Source of the DNA: Lampris incognitus
Lineage: Eukaryota > Chordata > Actinopteri > Lampriformes > Lampridae
Assembly: GCF_029633865.1 (NCBI RefSeq)
Contig: NC_079230.1
Span: forward strand, 29,142,009 to 29,206,008
Length of the DNA: 64,000 nt
Direction: 5' to 3'
The notes under the pieces are model-generated. The model saw nothing but the letters and a program-made list of their open reading frames with translations, searched no databases and was not told the origin of the DNA. Shown here one piece after another: positions 20,013 through 34,250 of this stretch; position 1 is the stretch's first letter, and every line of letters begins with the position of its first letter. The position numbers and the translations under genes are program-made.

Positions 20013-21954
20013 CCGGAAAACACCAAAACATGAAGGAAGAAATCAGCGCATTGTGTGGTTAAAAGTAGCAGTAGTAATACATTAGCTATCAATAATAGCT
20101 AGTAGCAAGCTTAGCTTGGAGCAGACAGGTATTTTTGTTGATTTTGGATGGATTAAGCTGGCCATGGGGTCTGCTATACTGTGACATCTATTGACGACAT
20201 TGCGCTTCTTGCGTTCTGGGTTTCGGGAAGGGAAAGAAAATGACACCCCCTCCAAACTTTTCACATATCTAGTATCCGATCTGCAGATCCCATAGGCACA
20301 CCGTTTCAGTATTTTGTTGTGCGTTTGAAAGCTTGACGGACCGTTGCTAAGGTCGGATTGGACAAGCACCGTTCTGGGGAGGTACTTTGCGAAAGCTCAA
20401 TTGAACTCGAGGCGTTCTAGAGGAGTGTAAAGTCTACCTCGACTGTACACAGTTACGGCTCCTGATCGGTCAAAAGTCTACGGTGAGTGAACGCTCTAGA
20501 CTAATCGGAAGCCGAAAGAGCCGATTGGAGCGTACCAGTCATAGGTCGCATATGAGACGAGCATCAAAGCTTATCAAGAGGAAGAAGAGTGGTTTTCAAA
20601 GTTTACGGCGATGTTTGTTCTTCGATGATTCGTTTGAAGGAAAGGTGTTAGCTATAGCTATTAGCGATTTTCCATAGGAACAACTACACGAACTCACAGG
20701 CTGGCGCGAATTACAAGTGGAACTACCCCGTAGTCGCCCTGTCGAGAGTCGTGTTTCCATAGCGACGTAGGAACCGCCGGGATCATGAGTTGACGTCAAC
20801 ATTTTGCGACAGCTTTCACCGCGACGTAATTATCCCATCCAGGTGGCGGGAAATGTCGAGGTAAATCGTCTCGTTTCTCCTGGAGGACTCGAGCCCCCGC
20901 TGAACCTCGTCGGTGGCGTAGTCAGCCAACAAAGCCTGCACCTCCTCGTCTGTCCGTTTCTCGGCTGATTTCTCCATTTCGCTTGATCGAAATTAAGTTT
21001 GCTACCACACAGCTTGGTTGCTGGCTTATACAATTGCGCTTGTTGAACACCGAAGTAGAAGGCTGGTTGCTTCCGACGTTCAACCAATCGGCGTCGAGCC
21101 CCTCCCAGCAGGTTTTCAGGGCCGCTCAGAAGTACCGACCCCAGAGCAGGGACTAGAGACGCTCCCTTAAAAGTCCCAGTAAGAGTTCCGGTCAGGGGTA
21201 GTTCCTCTAGTGGAAACACCAGCAAAGCTGCCGGCCCCCTAAAAGGTTCGGGTAGTTCCGCTGGTGGAAAATGGCCTTATGAGTTGTGTTGACAGGTTGC
21301 TTCACAAGGGGCGTCACTCCAGATACTGAAAGCAAAGGTTCACCTACTTTTGCCACTCACAGATGTGAAATATTGGATCATTTTGCTCAATAAATGAATG
21401 AGCAAGTATCATATTTTTGTCTCATTTGTTTAATTGGGTTTTCTTCATCTACTTTTAGGACTCGTCGCCGGACCGAATCCCCGTGTTACCCCCGCCTTGA
21501 TTGGTGTCGCTAAAGCCACAATTGGCCGTGTGTGCGGGTGTGAAGCCGGATGTGAGTATGTGTCGAGGTGGCTGCAGTAGCGCCTCCTCTGATCGGTCGG
21601 GGCGCCTGTTCGGGGGAGAGGGAGAACTGGAGGAATAGCGTGATCCCGCCACGCGCTACGTCGCCCTGGCGAAACGCCTCACTGTCAGGGGAACGAAGCG
21701 GCTGGCGACTCCACATGCGTCGGAGGAGGCATGTGGTAGTCTGCAGCCCTCCCCGCAATGGCAGAGGGGATGGAGCAGAAACCGGGAGGGATCGGAAGAG
21801 TGGGGTAATTGGTTCCATATAATTGGGGAGACAAAGAGGAACGAAACCCCGATGATGAATTAAGGGACGCAAGATTATTAACACGCCGAATGTCGTAAAG
21901 TTTGTGTTTTCCTGCCTTAACGGGAACCATATTGTTTTTCTTTTGACATTTAAT

Positions 21955-22118
21955 CAGGGGAGAGCGCGAACGCAGTCCCCCACTACCAGAAATTATGCAG
22001 TCGAGATTCCCACGTTTGGGGAATTCGCACAGGTCAGCACAACCGGAGTGCAATGGTCAAGCCTCGCCGTGGGTGAACCACCTTCTTGATCATGGTGTCT
22101 CCCCTGCCAGGTAAGTAT
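21955..22118 (-). ncRNA. U1: U1 snRNA gene, unit 10 (common type)
   Basis: Common RNA, family D flank, with the ordinary promoter spacer. Confidence 0.97.
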
Positions 22119-22246
22119 GAACCCCAGCCATCGCACAGAGGAGCTGATTCTGACACACATCTATCTGTATGACGGTGCCACGGCATCAAGTAAAGCGACT
22201 GCTTTGTCCTCACAGAAATCAAGGTTTGTTTCTTTTAACATGTAAA

Positions 22247-22385
22247 CGGGGGAGAGCGCGAACGCAGTCCCCCACTACCGGAAATGATGCAGTCCAGAGT
22301 CTATAACATTTGGGGAATTGACCTTTCGCAAAGTCAGTTACCGTTGCTATGACCGTCAAGCCTTTCAGAACTATCCAGGAAGTAG
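22247..22385 (-). pseudogene. Degenerate U1 copy, unit 10
   Basis: The caagccttt form. Confidence 0.78.
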
Positions 22386-24327
22386 CCGGAAAACACCAAA
22401 ACATGAAGGAAGAAATCAGCGCATTGTGTGGTTAAAAGTAGCAGTAGTAATACATTAGCTATCAATAATAGCTAGTAGCAAGCTTAGCTTGGAGCAGACA
22501 GGTATTTTTGTTGATTTTGGATGGATTAAGCTGGCCATGGGGTCTGCTATACTGTGACATCTATTGACGACATTGCGCTTCTTGCGTTCTGGGTTTCGGG
22601 AAGGGAAAGAAAATGACACCCCCTCCAAACTTTTCACATATCTAGTATCCGATCTGCAGATCCCATAGGCACACCGTTTCAGTATTTTGTTGTGCGTTTG
22701 AAAGCTTGACGGACCGTTGCTAAGGTCGGATTGGACAAGCACCGTTCTGGGGAGGTACTTTGCGAAAGCTCAATTGAACTCGAGGCGTTCTAGAGGAGTG
22801 TAAAGTCTACCTCGACTGTACACAGTTACGGCTCCTGATCGGTCAAAAGTCTACGGTGAGTGAACGCTCTAGACTAATCGGAAGCCGAAAGAGCCGATTG
22901 GAGCGTACCAGTCATAGGTCCCATATGAGACGAGCATCAAAGCTTATCAAGAGGAAGAAGAGTGGTTTTCAAAGTTTACGGCGATGTTTGTTCTTCGATG
23001 ATTCGTTTGAAGGAAAGGTGTTAGCTATAGCTATTAGCGATTTTCCATAGGAACAACTACACGAACTCAGAGGCTGGCGCGAATTACAAGTGGAACTACC
23101 CCGTAGTCGCCCTGTCGAGAGTCGTGTTTCCATAGCGACGTAGGAACCGCCGGGATCATGAGTTGACGTCAACATTTTGCGACAGCTTTCACCGCGACGT
23201 AATTATCCCATCCAGGTGGCGGGAAATGTCGAGGTAAATCGTGTCGTTTCTCCTGGAGGACTCGAGCCCCCGCTGAACCTCGTCGGTGGCGTAGTCAGCC
23301 AACAAAGCCTGCACCTCCTCGTCTGTCCGTTTCTCGGCTGATTTCTCCATTTCGCTTGATCGAAATTAAGTTTGCTACCACACAGCTTGGTTGCTGGCTT
23401 ATACAATTGCGCTTGTTGAACATCGAAGTAGAAGGCTGGTTGCTTCCGACGTTCAACCAATCGGCGTCGAGCCCCTCCCAGCAGGTTTTCAGGGCCGCTC
23501 AGAAGTACCGACCCCAGAGCAGGGACTAGAGACGCTCCCTTAAAAGTCCCAGTAAGAGTTCCGGTCAGGGGTAGTTCCTCTAGTGGAAACACCAGCAAAG
23601 CTGCCGGCCCCCTAAAAGGTTCGGGTAGTTCCGCTGGTGGAAAATGGCCTTATGAGTTGTGTTGACAGGTTGCTTCACAAGGGGCGTCACTCCAGATACT
23701 GAAAGCAAAGGTTCACCTACTTTTGCCACTCACAGATGTGAAATATTGGATCATTTTGCTCAATAAATGAATGAGCAAGTATCATATTTTTGTCTCATTT
23801 GTTTAATTGGGTTTTCTTCATCTACTTTTAGGACTCGTCGCCGGACCGAATCCCCGTGTTACCCCCGCCTTGATTGGTGTCGCTAAAGCCACAATTGGCC
23901 GTGTGTGCGGGTGTGAGGCCGGATGTGAGTATGTGTCGAGGTGGCTGCAGTAGCGCCTCCTCTGATCGGTCGGGGCGCCTGTTCGGGGGAGAGGGAGAAC
24001 TGGAGGAATAGCGTGATCCCGCCACGCGCTACGTCGCCCTGGCGAAACGCCTCACTGTCAGGGGAACGAAGCGGCTGGCGACTCCACATGCGTCGGAGGA
24101 GGCATGTGGTAGTCTGCAGCCCTCCCCGCAATGGCAGAGGGGATGGAGCAGAAACCGGGAGGGATCGGAAGAGTGGGGTAATTGGTTCCATATAATTGGG
24201 GAGACAAAGAGGAACGAAACCCCGATGATGAATTAAGGGACGCAAGATTATTAACACGCCGAATGTCGTAAAGTTTGTGTTTTCCTGCCTTAACGGGAAC
24301 CATATTGTTTTTCTTTTGACATTTAAT

Positions 24328-24491
24328 CAGGGGAGAGCGCGAACGCAGTCCCCCACTACCAGAAATTATGCAGTCGAGATTCCCACGTTTGGGGAATTCG
24401 CACAGGTCAGCACAACCGGAGTGCAATGGTCAAGCCTCGCCGTGGGTGAACCACCTTCTTGATCATGGTGTCTCCCCTGCCAGGTAAGTAT
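24328..24491 (-). ncRNA. U1: U1 snRNA gene, unit 11 (common type)
   Basis: Common RNA with the two-change promoter spacer of units 8, 24 and 27. The unit's SINE has a private change (gtgaggccgg). Confidence 0.97.
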
Positions 24492-24619
24492 GAACCCCAG
24501 TCATCGCACAGACGAGCTGATTCTGACACACATCTATCTGTATGACGGTGCCACGGCATCAAGTAAAGCGACTGCTTTGTCCTCACAGAAATCAAGGTTT
24601 GTTTCTTTTAACATGTAAA

Positions 24620-24758
24620 CGGGGGAGAGCGCGAACGCAGTCCCCCACTACCGGAAATGATGCAGTCCAGAGTCTATAACATTTGGGGAATTGACCTTTC
24701 GCAAAGTCAGTTACCGTTGCTATGACCGTCAAGCCTTTCAGAACTATCCAGGAAGTAG
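24620..24758 (-). pseudogene. Degenerate U1 copy, unit 11
   Basis: The caagccttt form. Confidence 0.78.
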
Positions 24759-26700
24759 CCGGAAAACACCAAAACATGAAGGAAGAAATCAGCGCATTGT
24801 GTGGTTAAAAGTAGCAGTAGTAATACATTAGCTATCAATAATAGCTAGTAGCAAGCTTAGCTTGGAGCAGACAGGTATTTTTGTTGATTTTGGATGGATT
24901 AAGCTGGCCATGGGGTCTGCTATACTGTGACATCTATTGACGACATTGCGCTTCTTGCGTTCTGGGTTTCGGGAAGGGAAAGAAAATGACACCCCCTCCA
25001 AACTTTTCACATATCTAGTATCCGATCTGCAGATCCCATAGGCACACCGTTTCAGCATTTTGTTGTGTGTTTGAAAGCTTGACGGACCGTTGCTAAGGTC
25101 GGATTGGACAAGCACCGTTCTGGGGAGGTACTTTGCGAAAGCTCAATTGAACTCGAGGCGTTCTAGAGGAGTGTAAAGTCTACCTCGACTGTACACAGTT
25201 ACGGCTCCTGATCGGTCTAAAGTCTACGGTGAGTGAACGCTCTAGACTAATCGGAAGCCGAAAGAGCCGATTGTAGCGTACCAGTCATAGGTCCCAGATG
25301 AGACGAGCATCAAAGCTTATCAAGAGGAAGAAGAGTGGTTTTCAAAGTTTACGGCGATGTTTGTTCTTCGATGATTCGTTTGAAGGAAAAGTGTTAGCTA
25401 TAGCTATTAGCGATTTTCCATAGGAACAACTACACGAACTCACAGGCTGGCGCGAATTACAAGTGGAACTACCCCGTAGTCGCCCTGTCGAGAGTCGTGT
25501 TTCCATAGCGACGTAGGAACCGCCGGGATCATGAGTTGACGTCAGCATTTTGCGACAGCTTTCACCGCGACGTAATTATCCCATCCAGGTGGCGGGAAAT
25601 GTCGAGGTAAATCGTCTCGTTTCTCCTGGAGGACTCGAGCCCCCGCTGAACCTCGTCGGTGGCGTAGTCAGCCAACAAAGCCTGCACCTCCTCGTCTGTC
25701 CGTTTCTCGGCTGATTTCTCCATTTCGCTTGATCGAAATTAAGTTTGCTACCACACAGCTTGGTTGCTGGCTTATACAATTGCGCTTGTTGAACACCGAA
25801 GTAGAAGGCTGGTTGCTTCCGACGTTCAACCAATCGGCGTCGAGCCCCTCCCAGCAGGTTTTCAGGGCCGCTCAGAAGTACCGACCCCAGAGCAGGGACT
25901 AGAGACGCTCCCTTAAAAGTCCCAGTAAGAGTTCCGGTCAGGGGTAGTTCCTCTAGTGGAAACACCAGCAAAGCTGCCGGCCCCCTAAAAGGTTCGGGTA
26001 GTTCCGCTGGTGGAAAATGGCCTTATGAGTTGTGTTGACAGGTTGCTTCACAAGGGGCGTCACTCCAGATACTGAAAGCAAAGGTTCACCTACTTTTGCC
26101 ACTCACAGATGTGCAATATTGGATCATTTTGCTCAATAAATGAATGAGCAAGTATCATATTTTTGTCTCATTTGTTTAATTGGGTTTTCTTCATCTACTT
26201 TTAGGACTCGTCGCCGGACCGAATCCCCGTGTTACCCCCGCCTTGATTGGTGTCGCTAAAGCCACAATTGGCCGTGTGTGCGGGTGTGAAGCCGGATGTG
26301 AGTATGTGTCGAGGTGGCTGCAGTAGCGCCTCCTCTGATCGGTCGGGGCGCCTGTTCGGGGGAGAGGGAGAACTGGAGGAATAGCGTGATCCCGCCACGC
26401 GCTACGTCGCCCTGGCGAAACGCCTCACTGTCAGGGGAACGAAGCGGCTGGCGACTCCACATGCGTCGGAGGAGGCATGTGGTAGTCTGCAGCCCTCCCC
26501 GCAATGGCAGAGGGGATGGAGCAGAAACCGGGAGGGATCGGAAGAGTGGGGTAATTGGTCCCATATAATTGGGGAGACAAAGAGGAACGAAACCCCGATG
26601 ATGAATTAAGGGACGCAAGATTATTAACACGCCGAATGTCGTAAAGTTTGTGTTTTCCTGCCTTAACGGGAACCATATTGTTTTTCTTTTGACATTTAAT

Positions 26701-26864
26701 CAGGGGAGAGCGCGAACGCAGTCCCCCACTACCAGAAATTATGCAGTCGAGATTCCCACGTTTGGGGAATTCGCACAAGTCATCACAACCGGAGTGCAAT
26801 GGTCAAGCCTCGCCGTAGGTGAACCACCTTCTTGATCATGGTGTCTCCCCTGCCAGGTAAGTAT
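26701..26864 (-). ncRNA. U1: U1 snRNA gene, unit 12 (C48U, C82A, C87U)
   Basis: It shares three of the five family C changes but keeps C86 and the normal Sm site. It is either an intermediate in the history of family C or a conversion product between family C and the common type. Confidence 0.95.
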
Positions 26865-26992
26865 GAACCCCAGCCATCGCACAGAGGAGCTGATTCTGAC
26901 ACACATCTATCTGTATGACGGTGCCACGGCATCAAGTAAAGCGACTGCTTTGTCCTCACAGAAATCAAGGTTTGTTTCTTTTAACATGTAAA

Positions 26993-27131
26993 CGGGGGAG
27001 AGCGCGAACGCAGTCCCCCACTACCGGAAATGATGCAGTCCAGAGTCTATAACATTTGGGGAATTGACCTTTCGCAAAGTCAGTTACCGTTGCTATGACC
27101 GTCAAGCCTTTCAGAACTATCCAGGAAGTAG
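26993..27131 (-). pseudogene. Degenerate U1 copy, unit 12
   Basis: The caagccttt form. Confidence 0.78.
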
Positions 27132-29073
27132 CCGGAAAACACCAAAACATGAAGGAAGAAATCAGCGCATTGTGTGGTTAAAAGTAGCAGTAGTAATACA
27201 TTAGCTATCAATAATAGCTAGTAGCAAGCTTAGCTTGGAGCAGACAGGTATTTTTGTTGATTTTGGATGGATTAAGCTGGCCATGGGGTCTGCTATACTG
27301 TGACATCTATTGACGACATTGCGCTTCTTGCGTTCTGGGTTTCGGGAAGGGAAAGAAAATGACACCCCCTCCAAACTTTTCACATATCTAGTATCCGATC
27401 TGCAGATCCCATAGGCACACCGTTTCAGTATTTTGTTGTGCGTTTGAAAGCTTGACGGACCGTTGCTAAGGTCGGATTGGACAAGCACCGTTCTGGGGAG
27501 GTACTTTGCGAAAGCTCAATTGAACTCGAGGCGTTCTAGAGGAGTGTAAAGTCTACCTCGACTGTACACAGTTACGGCTCCTGATCGGTCAAAAGTCTAC
27601 GGTGAGTGAACGCTCTAGACTAATCGGAAGCCGAAAGAGCCGATTGGAGCGTACCAGTCATAGGTCCCATATGAGACGAGCATCAAAGCTTATCAAGAGG
27701 AAGAAGAGTGGTTTTCAAAGTTTACGGCGATGTTTGTTCTTCGATGATTCGTTTGAAGGAAAGGTGTTAGCTATAGCTATTAGCGATTTTCCATAGGAAC
27801 AACTACACGAACTCACAGGCTGGCGCGAATTACAAGTGGAACTACCCCGTAGTCGCCCTGTCGAGAGTCGTGTTTCCATAGCGACGTAGGAACCGCCGGG
27901 ATCATGAGTTGACGTCAACATTTTGCGACAGCTTTCACCGCGACGTAATTATCCCATCCAGGTGGCGGGAAATGTCGAGGTAAATCGTCTCGTTTCTCCT
28001 GGAGGACTCGAGCCCCCGCTGAACCTCGTCGGTGGCGTAGTCAGCCAACAAAGCCTGCACCTCCTCGTCTGTCCGTTTCTCGGCTGATTTCTCCATTTCG
28101 CTTGATCGAAATTAAGTTTGCTACCACACAGCTTGGTTGCTGGCTTATACAATTGCGCTTGTTGAACACCGAAGTAGAAGGCTGGTTGCTTCCGACGTTC
28201 AACCAATCGGCGTCGAGCCCCTCCCAGCAGGTTTTCAGGGCCGCTCAGAAGTACCGACCCCAGAGCAGGGACTAGAGACGCTCCCTTAAAAGTCCCAGTA
28301 AGAGTTCCGGTCAGGGGTAGTTCCTCTAGTGGAAACACCAGCAAAGCTGCCGGCCCCCTAAAAGGTTCGGGTAGTTCCGCTGGTGGAAAATGGCCTTATG
28401 AGTTGTGTTGACAGGTTGCTTCACAAGGGGCGTCACTCCAGATACTGAAAGCAAAGGTTCACCTACTTTTGCCACTCACAGATGTGAAATATTGGATCAT
28501 TTTGCTCAATAAATGAATGAGCAAGTATCATATTTTTGTCTCATTTGTTTAATTGGGTTTTCTTCATCTACTTTTAGGACTCGTCGCCGGACCGAATCCC
28601 CGTGTTACCCCCGCCTTGATTGGTGTCGCTAAAGCCACAATTGGCCGTGTGTGCGGGTGTGAAGCCGGATGTGAGTATGTGTCGAGGTGGCTGCAGTAGC
28701 GCCTCCTCTGATCGGTCGGGGCGCCTGTTCGGGGGAGAGGGAGAACTGGAGGAATAGCGTGATCCTGCCACGCGCTACGTCGCCCTGGCGAAACGCCTCA
28801 CTGTCAGGGGAACGAAGCGGCTGGCGACTCCACATGCGTCGGAGGAGGCATGTGGTAGTCTGCAGCCCTCCCCGCAATGGCAGAGGGGATGGAGCAGAAA
28901 CCGGGAGGGATCGGAAGAGTGGGGTAATTGGTCCCATATAATTGGGGAGACAAAGAGGAACGAAACCCCGATGATGAATTAAGGGACGCAAGATTATTAA
29001 CACGCCGAATGTCGTAAAGTTTGTGTTTTCCTGCCGTAACGGGAACCATATTGTTTTTCTTTTGACATTTAAT

Positions 29074-29237
29074 CAGGGGAGAGCGCGAACGCAGTCCCCC
29101 ACTACCAGAAATTATGCAGTCGAGATTCCCACGTTTGGGGAATTCGCACAGGTCAGCACAACCGGAGTGCAATGGTCAAGCCTCGCCGTGGATGAACCAC
29201 CTTCTTGATCATGGTGTCTCCCCTGCCAGGTAAGTAT
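29074..29237 (-). ncRNA. U1: U1 snRNA gene, unit 13 (C46U)
   Basis: Family B, with both the 3'-flank and the nt 46 markers. Confidence 0.96.
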
Positions 29238-29365
29238 GAACCCCAGCCATCGCACAGAGGAGCTGATTCTGACACACATCTATCTGTATGACGGTGCCAC
29301 GGCATCAAGTAAAGCGACTGCTTTGTCCTCACAGAAATCAAGGTTTGTTTCTTTTAACATGTAAA

Positions 29366-29504
29366 CGGGGGAGAGCGCGAACGCAGTCCCCCACTACCGG
29401 AAATGATGCAGTCCAGAGTCTATAACATTTGGGGAATTGACCTTTCGCAAAGTCAGTTACCGTTGCTATGACCGTCAAGCCTTTCAGAACTATCCAGGAA
29501 GTAG
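29366..29504 (-). pseudogene. Degenerate U1 copy, unit 13
   Basis: The caagccttt form. Confidence 0.78.
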
Positions 29505-31446
29505 CCGGAAAACACCAAAACATGAAGGAAGAAATCAGCGCATTGTGTGGTTAAAAGTAGCAGTAGTAATACATTAGCTATCAATAATAGCTAGTAGCAA
29601 GCTTAGCTTGGAGCAGACAGGTATTTTTGTTGATTTTGGATGGATTAAGCTGGCCATGGGGTCTGCTATACTGTGACATCTATTGACGACATTGCGCTTC
29701 TTGCGTTCTGGGTTTCGGGAAGGGAAAGAAAATGACACCCCCTCCAAACTTTTCACATATCTAGTATCCGATCTGCAGATCCCATAGGCACACCGTTTCA
29801 GCATTTTGTTGTGTGTTTGAAAGCTTGACGGACCGTTGCTAAGGTCGGATTGGACAAGCACCGTTCTGGGGAGGTACTTTGCGAAAGCTCAATTGAACTC
29901 GAGGCGTTCTAGAGGAGTGTAAAGTCTACCTCGACTGTACACAGTTACGGCTCCTGATCGGTCTAAAGTCTACGGTGAGTGAACGCTCTAGACTAATCGG
30001 AAGCCGAAAGAGCCGATTGTAGCGTACCAGTCATAGGTCCCAGATGAGACGAGCATCAAAGCTTATCAAGAGGAAGAAGAGTGGTTTTCAAAGTTTACGG
30101 CGATGTTTGTTCTTCGATGATTCGTTTGAAGGAAAAGTGTTTGCTATAGCTATTAGCGATTTTCCATAGGAACAACTACACGAACTCACAGGCTGGCGCG
30201 AATTACAAGTGGAACTACCCCGTAGTCGCCCTGTCGAGAGTCGTGTTTCCATAGCGACGTAGGAACCGCCGGGATCATGAGTTGACGTCAGCATTTTGCG
30301 ACAGCTTTCACCGCGACGTAATTATCCCATCCAGGTGGCGGGAAATGTCGAGGTAAATCGTCTCGTTTCTCCTGGAGGACTCGAGCCCCCGCTGAACCTC
30401 GTCGGTGGCGTAGTCAGCCAACAAAGCCTGCACCTCCTCGTCTGTCCGTTTCTCGGCTGATTTCTCCATTTCGCTTGATCGAAATTAAGTTTGCTACCAC
30501 ACAGCTTGGTTGCTGGCTTATACAATTGCGCTTGTTGAACACCGAAGTAGAAGGCTGGTTGCTTCCGACGTTCAACCAATCGGCGTCGAGCCCCTCCCAG
30601 CAGGTTTTCAGGGCCGCTCAGAAGTACCGACCCCAGAGCAGGGACTAGAGACGCTCCCTTAAAAGTCCCAGTAAGAGTTCCGGTCAGGGGTAGTTCCTCT
30701 AGTGGAAACACCAGCAAAGCTGCCGGCCCCCTAAAAGGTTCGGGTAGTTCCGCTGGTGGAAAATGGCCTTATGCGTTGTGTTGACAGGTTGCTTCACAAG
30801 GGGCTTCACTCCAGATACTGAAAGCAAAGGTTCACCTACTTTTGCCACTCACAGATGTGAAATATTGGATCATTTTGCTCAATAAATGAATGAGCAAGTA
30901 TCATATTTTTGTCTCATTTGTTTAATTGGGTTTTCTTCATCTACTTTTAGGACTCGTCGCCGGACCGAATCCCCGTGTTACCCCCGCCTTGATTGGTGTC
31001 GCTAAAGCCACAATTGGCCGTGTGTGCGGGTGTGAAGCCGGATGTGAGTATGTGTCGAGGTGGCTGCAGTAGCGCCTCCTCTGATCGGTCGGGGCGCCTG
31101 TTCGGGGGAGAGGGAGAACTGGAGGAATAGCGTGATCCTGCCACGCGCTACGTCGCCCTGGCGAAACGCCTCACTGTCAGGGGAACGAAGCGGCTGGCGA
31201 CTCCACATGCGTCGGAGGAGGCATGTGGTAGTCTGCAGCCCTCCCCGCAATGGCAGAGGGGATGGAGCAGAAACCGGGAAGGATCGGAAGAGTGGGGTAA
31301 TTGGTCCCATATAATTGGGGAGACAAAGAGGAACGAAACCCCGATGATGAATTAAGGGACGCAAGATTATTAACACGCCGAATGTCGTAAAGTTTGTGTT
31401 TTCCTGCCTTAACGGGAACCATATTGTTTTTCTTTTGACATTTAAT

Positions 31447-31610
31447 CAGGGGAGAGCGCGAACGCAGTCCCCCACTACCAGAAATTATGCAGTCGAGATT
31501 CCCACGTTTGGGGAATTCGCACAGGTCAGCACAACCGGAGTGCAATGGTCAAGCCTCGCCGTGGGTGAACCACCTTCTTGATCATGGTGTCTCCCCTGCC
31601 AGGTAAGTAT
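31447..31610 (-). ncRNA. U1: U1 snRNA gene, unit 14 (common type)
   Basis: Common RNA. It shares the -5 promoter change with unit 1 and, like unit 1, is followed by a family B unit. The SINE has a private change (gggaaggatcgg). Confidence 0.97.
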
Positions 31611-31738
31611 GAACACCAGCCATCGCACAGAGGAGCTGATTCTGACACACATCTATCTGTATGACGGTGCCACGGCATCAAGTAAAGCGACTGCTTTGTC
31701 CTCACAGAAATCAAGGTTTGTTTCTTTTAACATGTAAA

Positions 31739-31877
31739 CGGGGGAGAGCGCGAACGCAGTCCCCCACTACCGGAAATGATGCAGTCCAGAGTCTATAACA
31801 TTTGGGGAATTGACCTTTCGCAAAGTCAGTTACCGTTGCTATGACCGTCAAGCCTTTCAGAACTATCCAGGAAGTAG
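31739..31877 (-). pseudogene. Degenerate U1 copy, unit 14
   Basis: The caagccttt form. Confidence 0.78.
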
Positions 31878-33819
31878 CCGGAAAACACCAAAACATGAAG
31901 GAAGAAATCAGCGCATTGTGTGGTTAAAAGTAACAGTAGTAATACATTAGCTATCAATAATAGCTAGTAGCAAGCTTAGCTTGGAGCAGACAGGTATTTT
32001 TGTTGATTTTGGATGGATTAAGCTGGCCATGGGGTCTGCTATACTGTGACATCTATTGACGACATTGCGCTTCTTGCGTTCTGGGTTTCGGGAAGGGAAA
32101 GAAAATGACACCCCCTCCAAACTTTTCACATATCTAGTATCCGATCTGCAGATCCCATAGGCACACCGTTTCAGCATTTTGTTGTGTGTTTGAAAGCTTG
32201 ACGGACCGTTGCTAAGGTCGGATTGGACAAGCACCGTTCTGGGGAGGTACTTTGCGAAAGCTCAATTGAACTCGAGGCGTTCTAGAGGAGTGTAAAGTCT
32301 ACCTCGACTGTACACAGTTACGGCTCCTGATCGGTCTAAAGTCTACGGTGAGTGAACGCTCTAGACTAATCGGAAGCCGAAAGAGCCGATTGTAGCGTAC
32401 CAGTCATAGGTCCCAGATGAGACGAGCATCAAAGCTTATCAAGAGGAAGAAGAGTGGTTTTCAAAGTTTACGGCGATGTTTGTTCTTCGATGATTCGTTT
32501 GAAGGAAAAGTGTTAGCTATAGCTATTAGCGATTTTCCATAGGAACAACTACACGAACTCACAAGCTGGCGCGAATTACAAGTGGAACTACCCCGTAGTC
32601 GCCCTGTCGAGAGTCGTGTTTCCATAGCGACGTAGGAACCGCCGGGATCATGAGTTGACGTCAACATTTTGCGACAGCTTTCACCGCGACGTAATTATCC
32701 CATCCAGGTGGCGGGAAATGTCGAGGTAAATCGTCTCGTTTCTCCTGGAGGACTCGAGCCCCCGCTGAACCTCGTCGGTGGCGTAGTCAGCCAACAAAGC
32801 CTGCACCTCCTCGTCTGTCCGTTTCTCGGCTGATTTCTCCATTTCGCTTGATCGAAATTAAGTTTGCTACCACACAGCTTGGTTGCTGGCTTATACAATT
32901 GCGCTTGTTGAACACCGAAGTAGAAGGCTGGTTGCTTCCGACGTTCAACCAATCGGCGTCGAGCCCCTCCCAGCAGGTTTTCAGGGCCGCTCAGAAGTAC
33001 CGACCCCAGAGCAGGGACTAGAGACGCTCCCTTAAAAGTCCCAGTAAGAGTTCCGGTCAGGGGTAGTTCCTCTAGTGGAAACACCAGCAAAGCTGCCGGC
33101 CCCCTAAAAGGTTCGGGTAGTTCCGCTGGTGGAAAATGGCCTTATGAGTTGTGTTGACAGGTTGCTTCACAAGGGGCGTCACTCCAGATACTGAAAGCAA
33201 AGGTTCACCTACTTTTGCCACTCACAGATGTGAAATATTGGATCATTTTGCTCAATAAATGAATGAGCAAGTATCATATTTTTGTCTCATTTGTTTAATT
33301 GGGTTTTCTTCATCTACTTTTAGGACTCGTCGCCGGACCGAATCCCCGTGTTACCCCCGCCTTGATTGGTGTCGCTAAAGCCACAATTGGCCGTGTGTGC
33401 GGGTGTGAAGCCGGATGTGAGTATGTGTCGAGGTGGCTGCAGTAGCGCCTCCTCTGATCGGTCGGGGCGCCTGTTCGGGGGAGAGGGAGAACTGGAGGAA
33501 TAGCGTGATCCTGCCACGCGCTACGTCGCCCTGGCGAAACGCCTCACTGTCAGGGGAACGAAGCGGCTGGCGACTCCACATGCGTCGGAGGAGGCATGTG
33601 GTAGTCTGCAGCCCTCCCCGCAATGGCAGAGGGGATGGAGCAGAAACCGGGAGGGATCGGAAGAGTGGGGTAATTGGTCCCATATAATTGGGGAGACAAA
33701 GAGGAACGAAACCCCGATGATGAATTAAGGGACGCAAGATTATTAACACGCCGAATGTCGTAAAGTTTGTGTTTTCCTGCCTTAACGGGAACCATATTGT
33801 TTTTCTTTTGACATTTAAT

Positions 33820-33983
33820 CAGGGGAGAGCGCGAACGCAGTCCCCCACTACCAGAAATTATGCAGTCGAGATTCCCACGTTTGGGGAATTCGCACAGGTC
33901 AGCACAACCGGAGTGCAATGGTCAAGCCTCGCCGTGGATGAACCACCTTCTTGATCATGGTGTCTCCCCTGCCAGGTAAGTAT
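33820..33983 (-). ncRNA. U1: U1 snRNA gene, unit 15 (C46U)
   Basis: It has the family B RNA but the common 3' flank (cctgccttaacgg), so an exchange point lies between that flank (about 33780) and nt 46 of the gene (33938). Confidence 0.96.
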
Positions 33984-34111
33984 GAACCCCAGCCATCGCA
34001 CAGAGGAGCTGATTCTGACACACATCTATCTGTATGACGGTGCCACGGCATCAAGTAAAGCGACTGCTTTGTCCTCACAGAAATCAAGGTTTGTTTCTTT
34101 TAACATGTAAA

Positions 34112-34250
34112 CGGGGGAGAGCGCGAACGCAGTCCCCCACTACCGGAAATGATGCAGTCCAGAGTCTATAACATTTGGGGAATTGACCTTTCGCAAAGTC
34201 AGTTACCGTTGCTATGACCGTCAAGCCTTTCAGAACTATCCAGGAAGTAG
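34112..34250 (-). pseudogene. Degenerate U1 copy, unit 15
   Basis: The caagccttt form. Confidence 0.78.
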
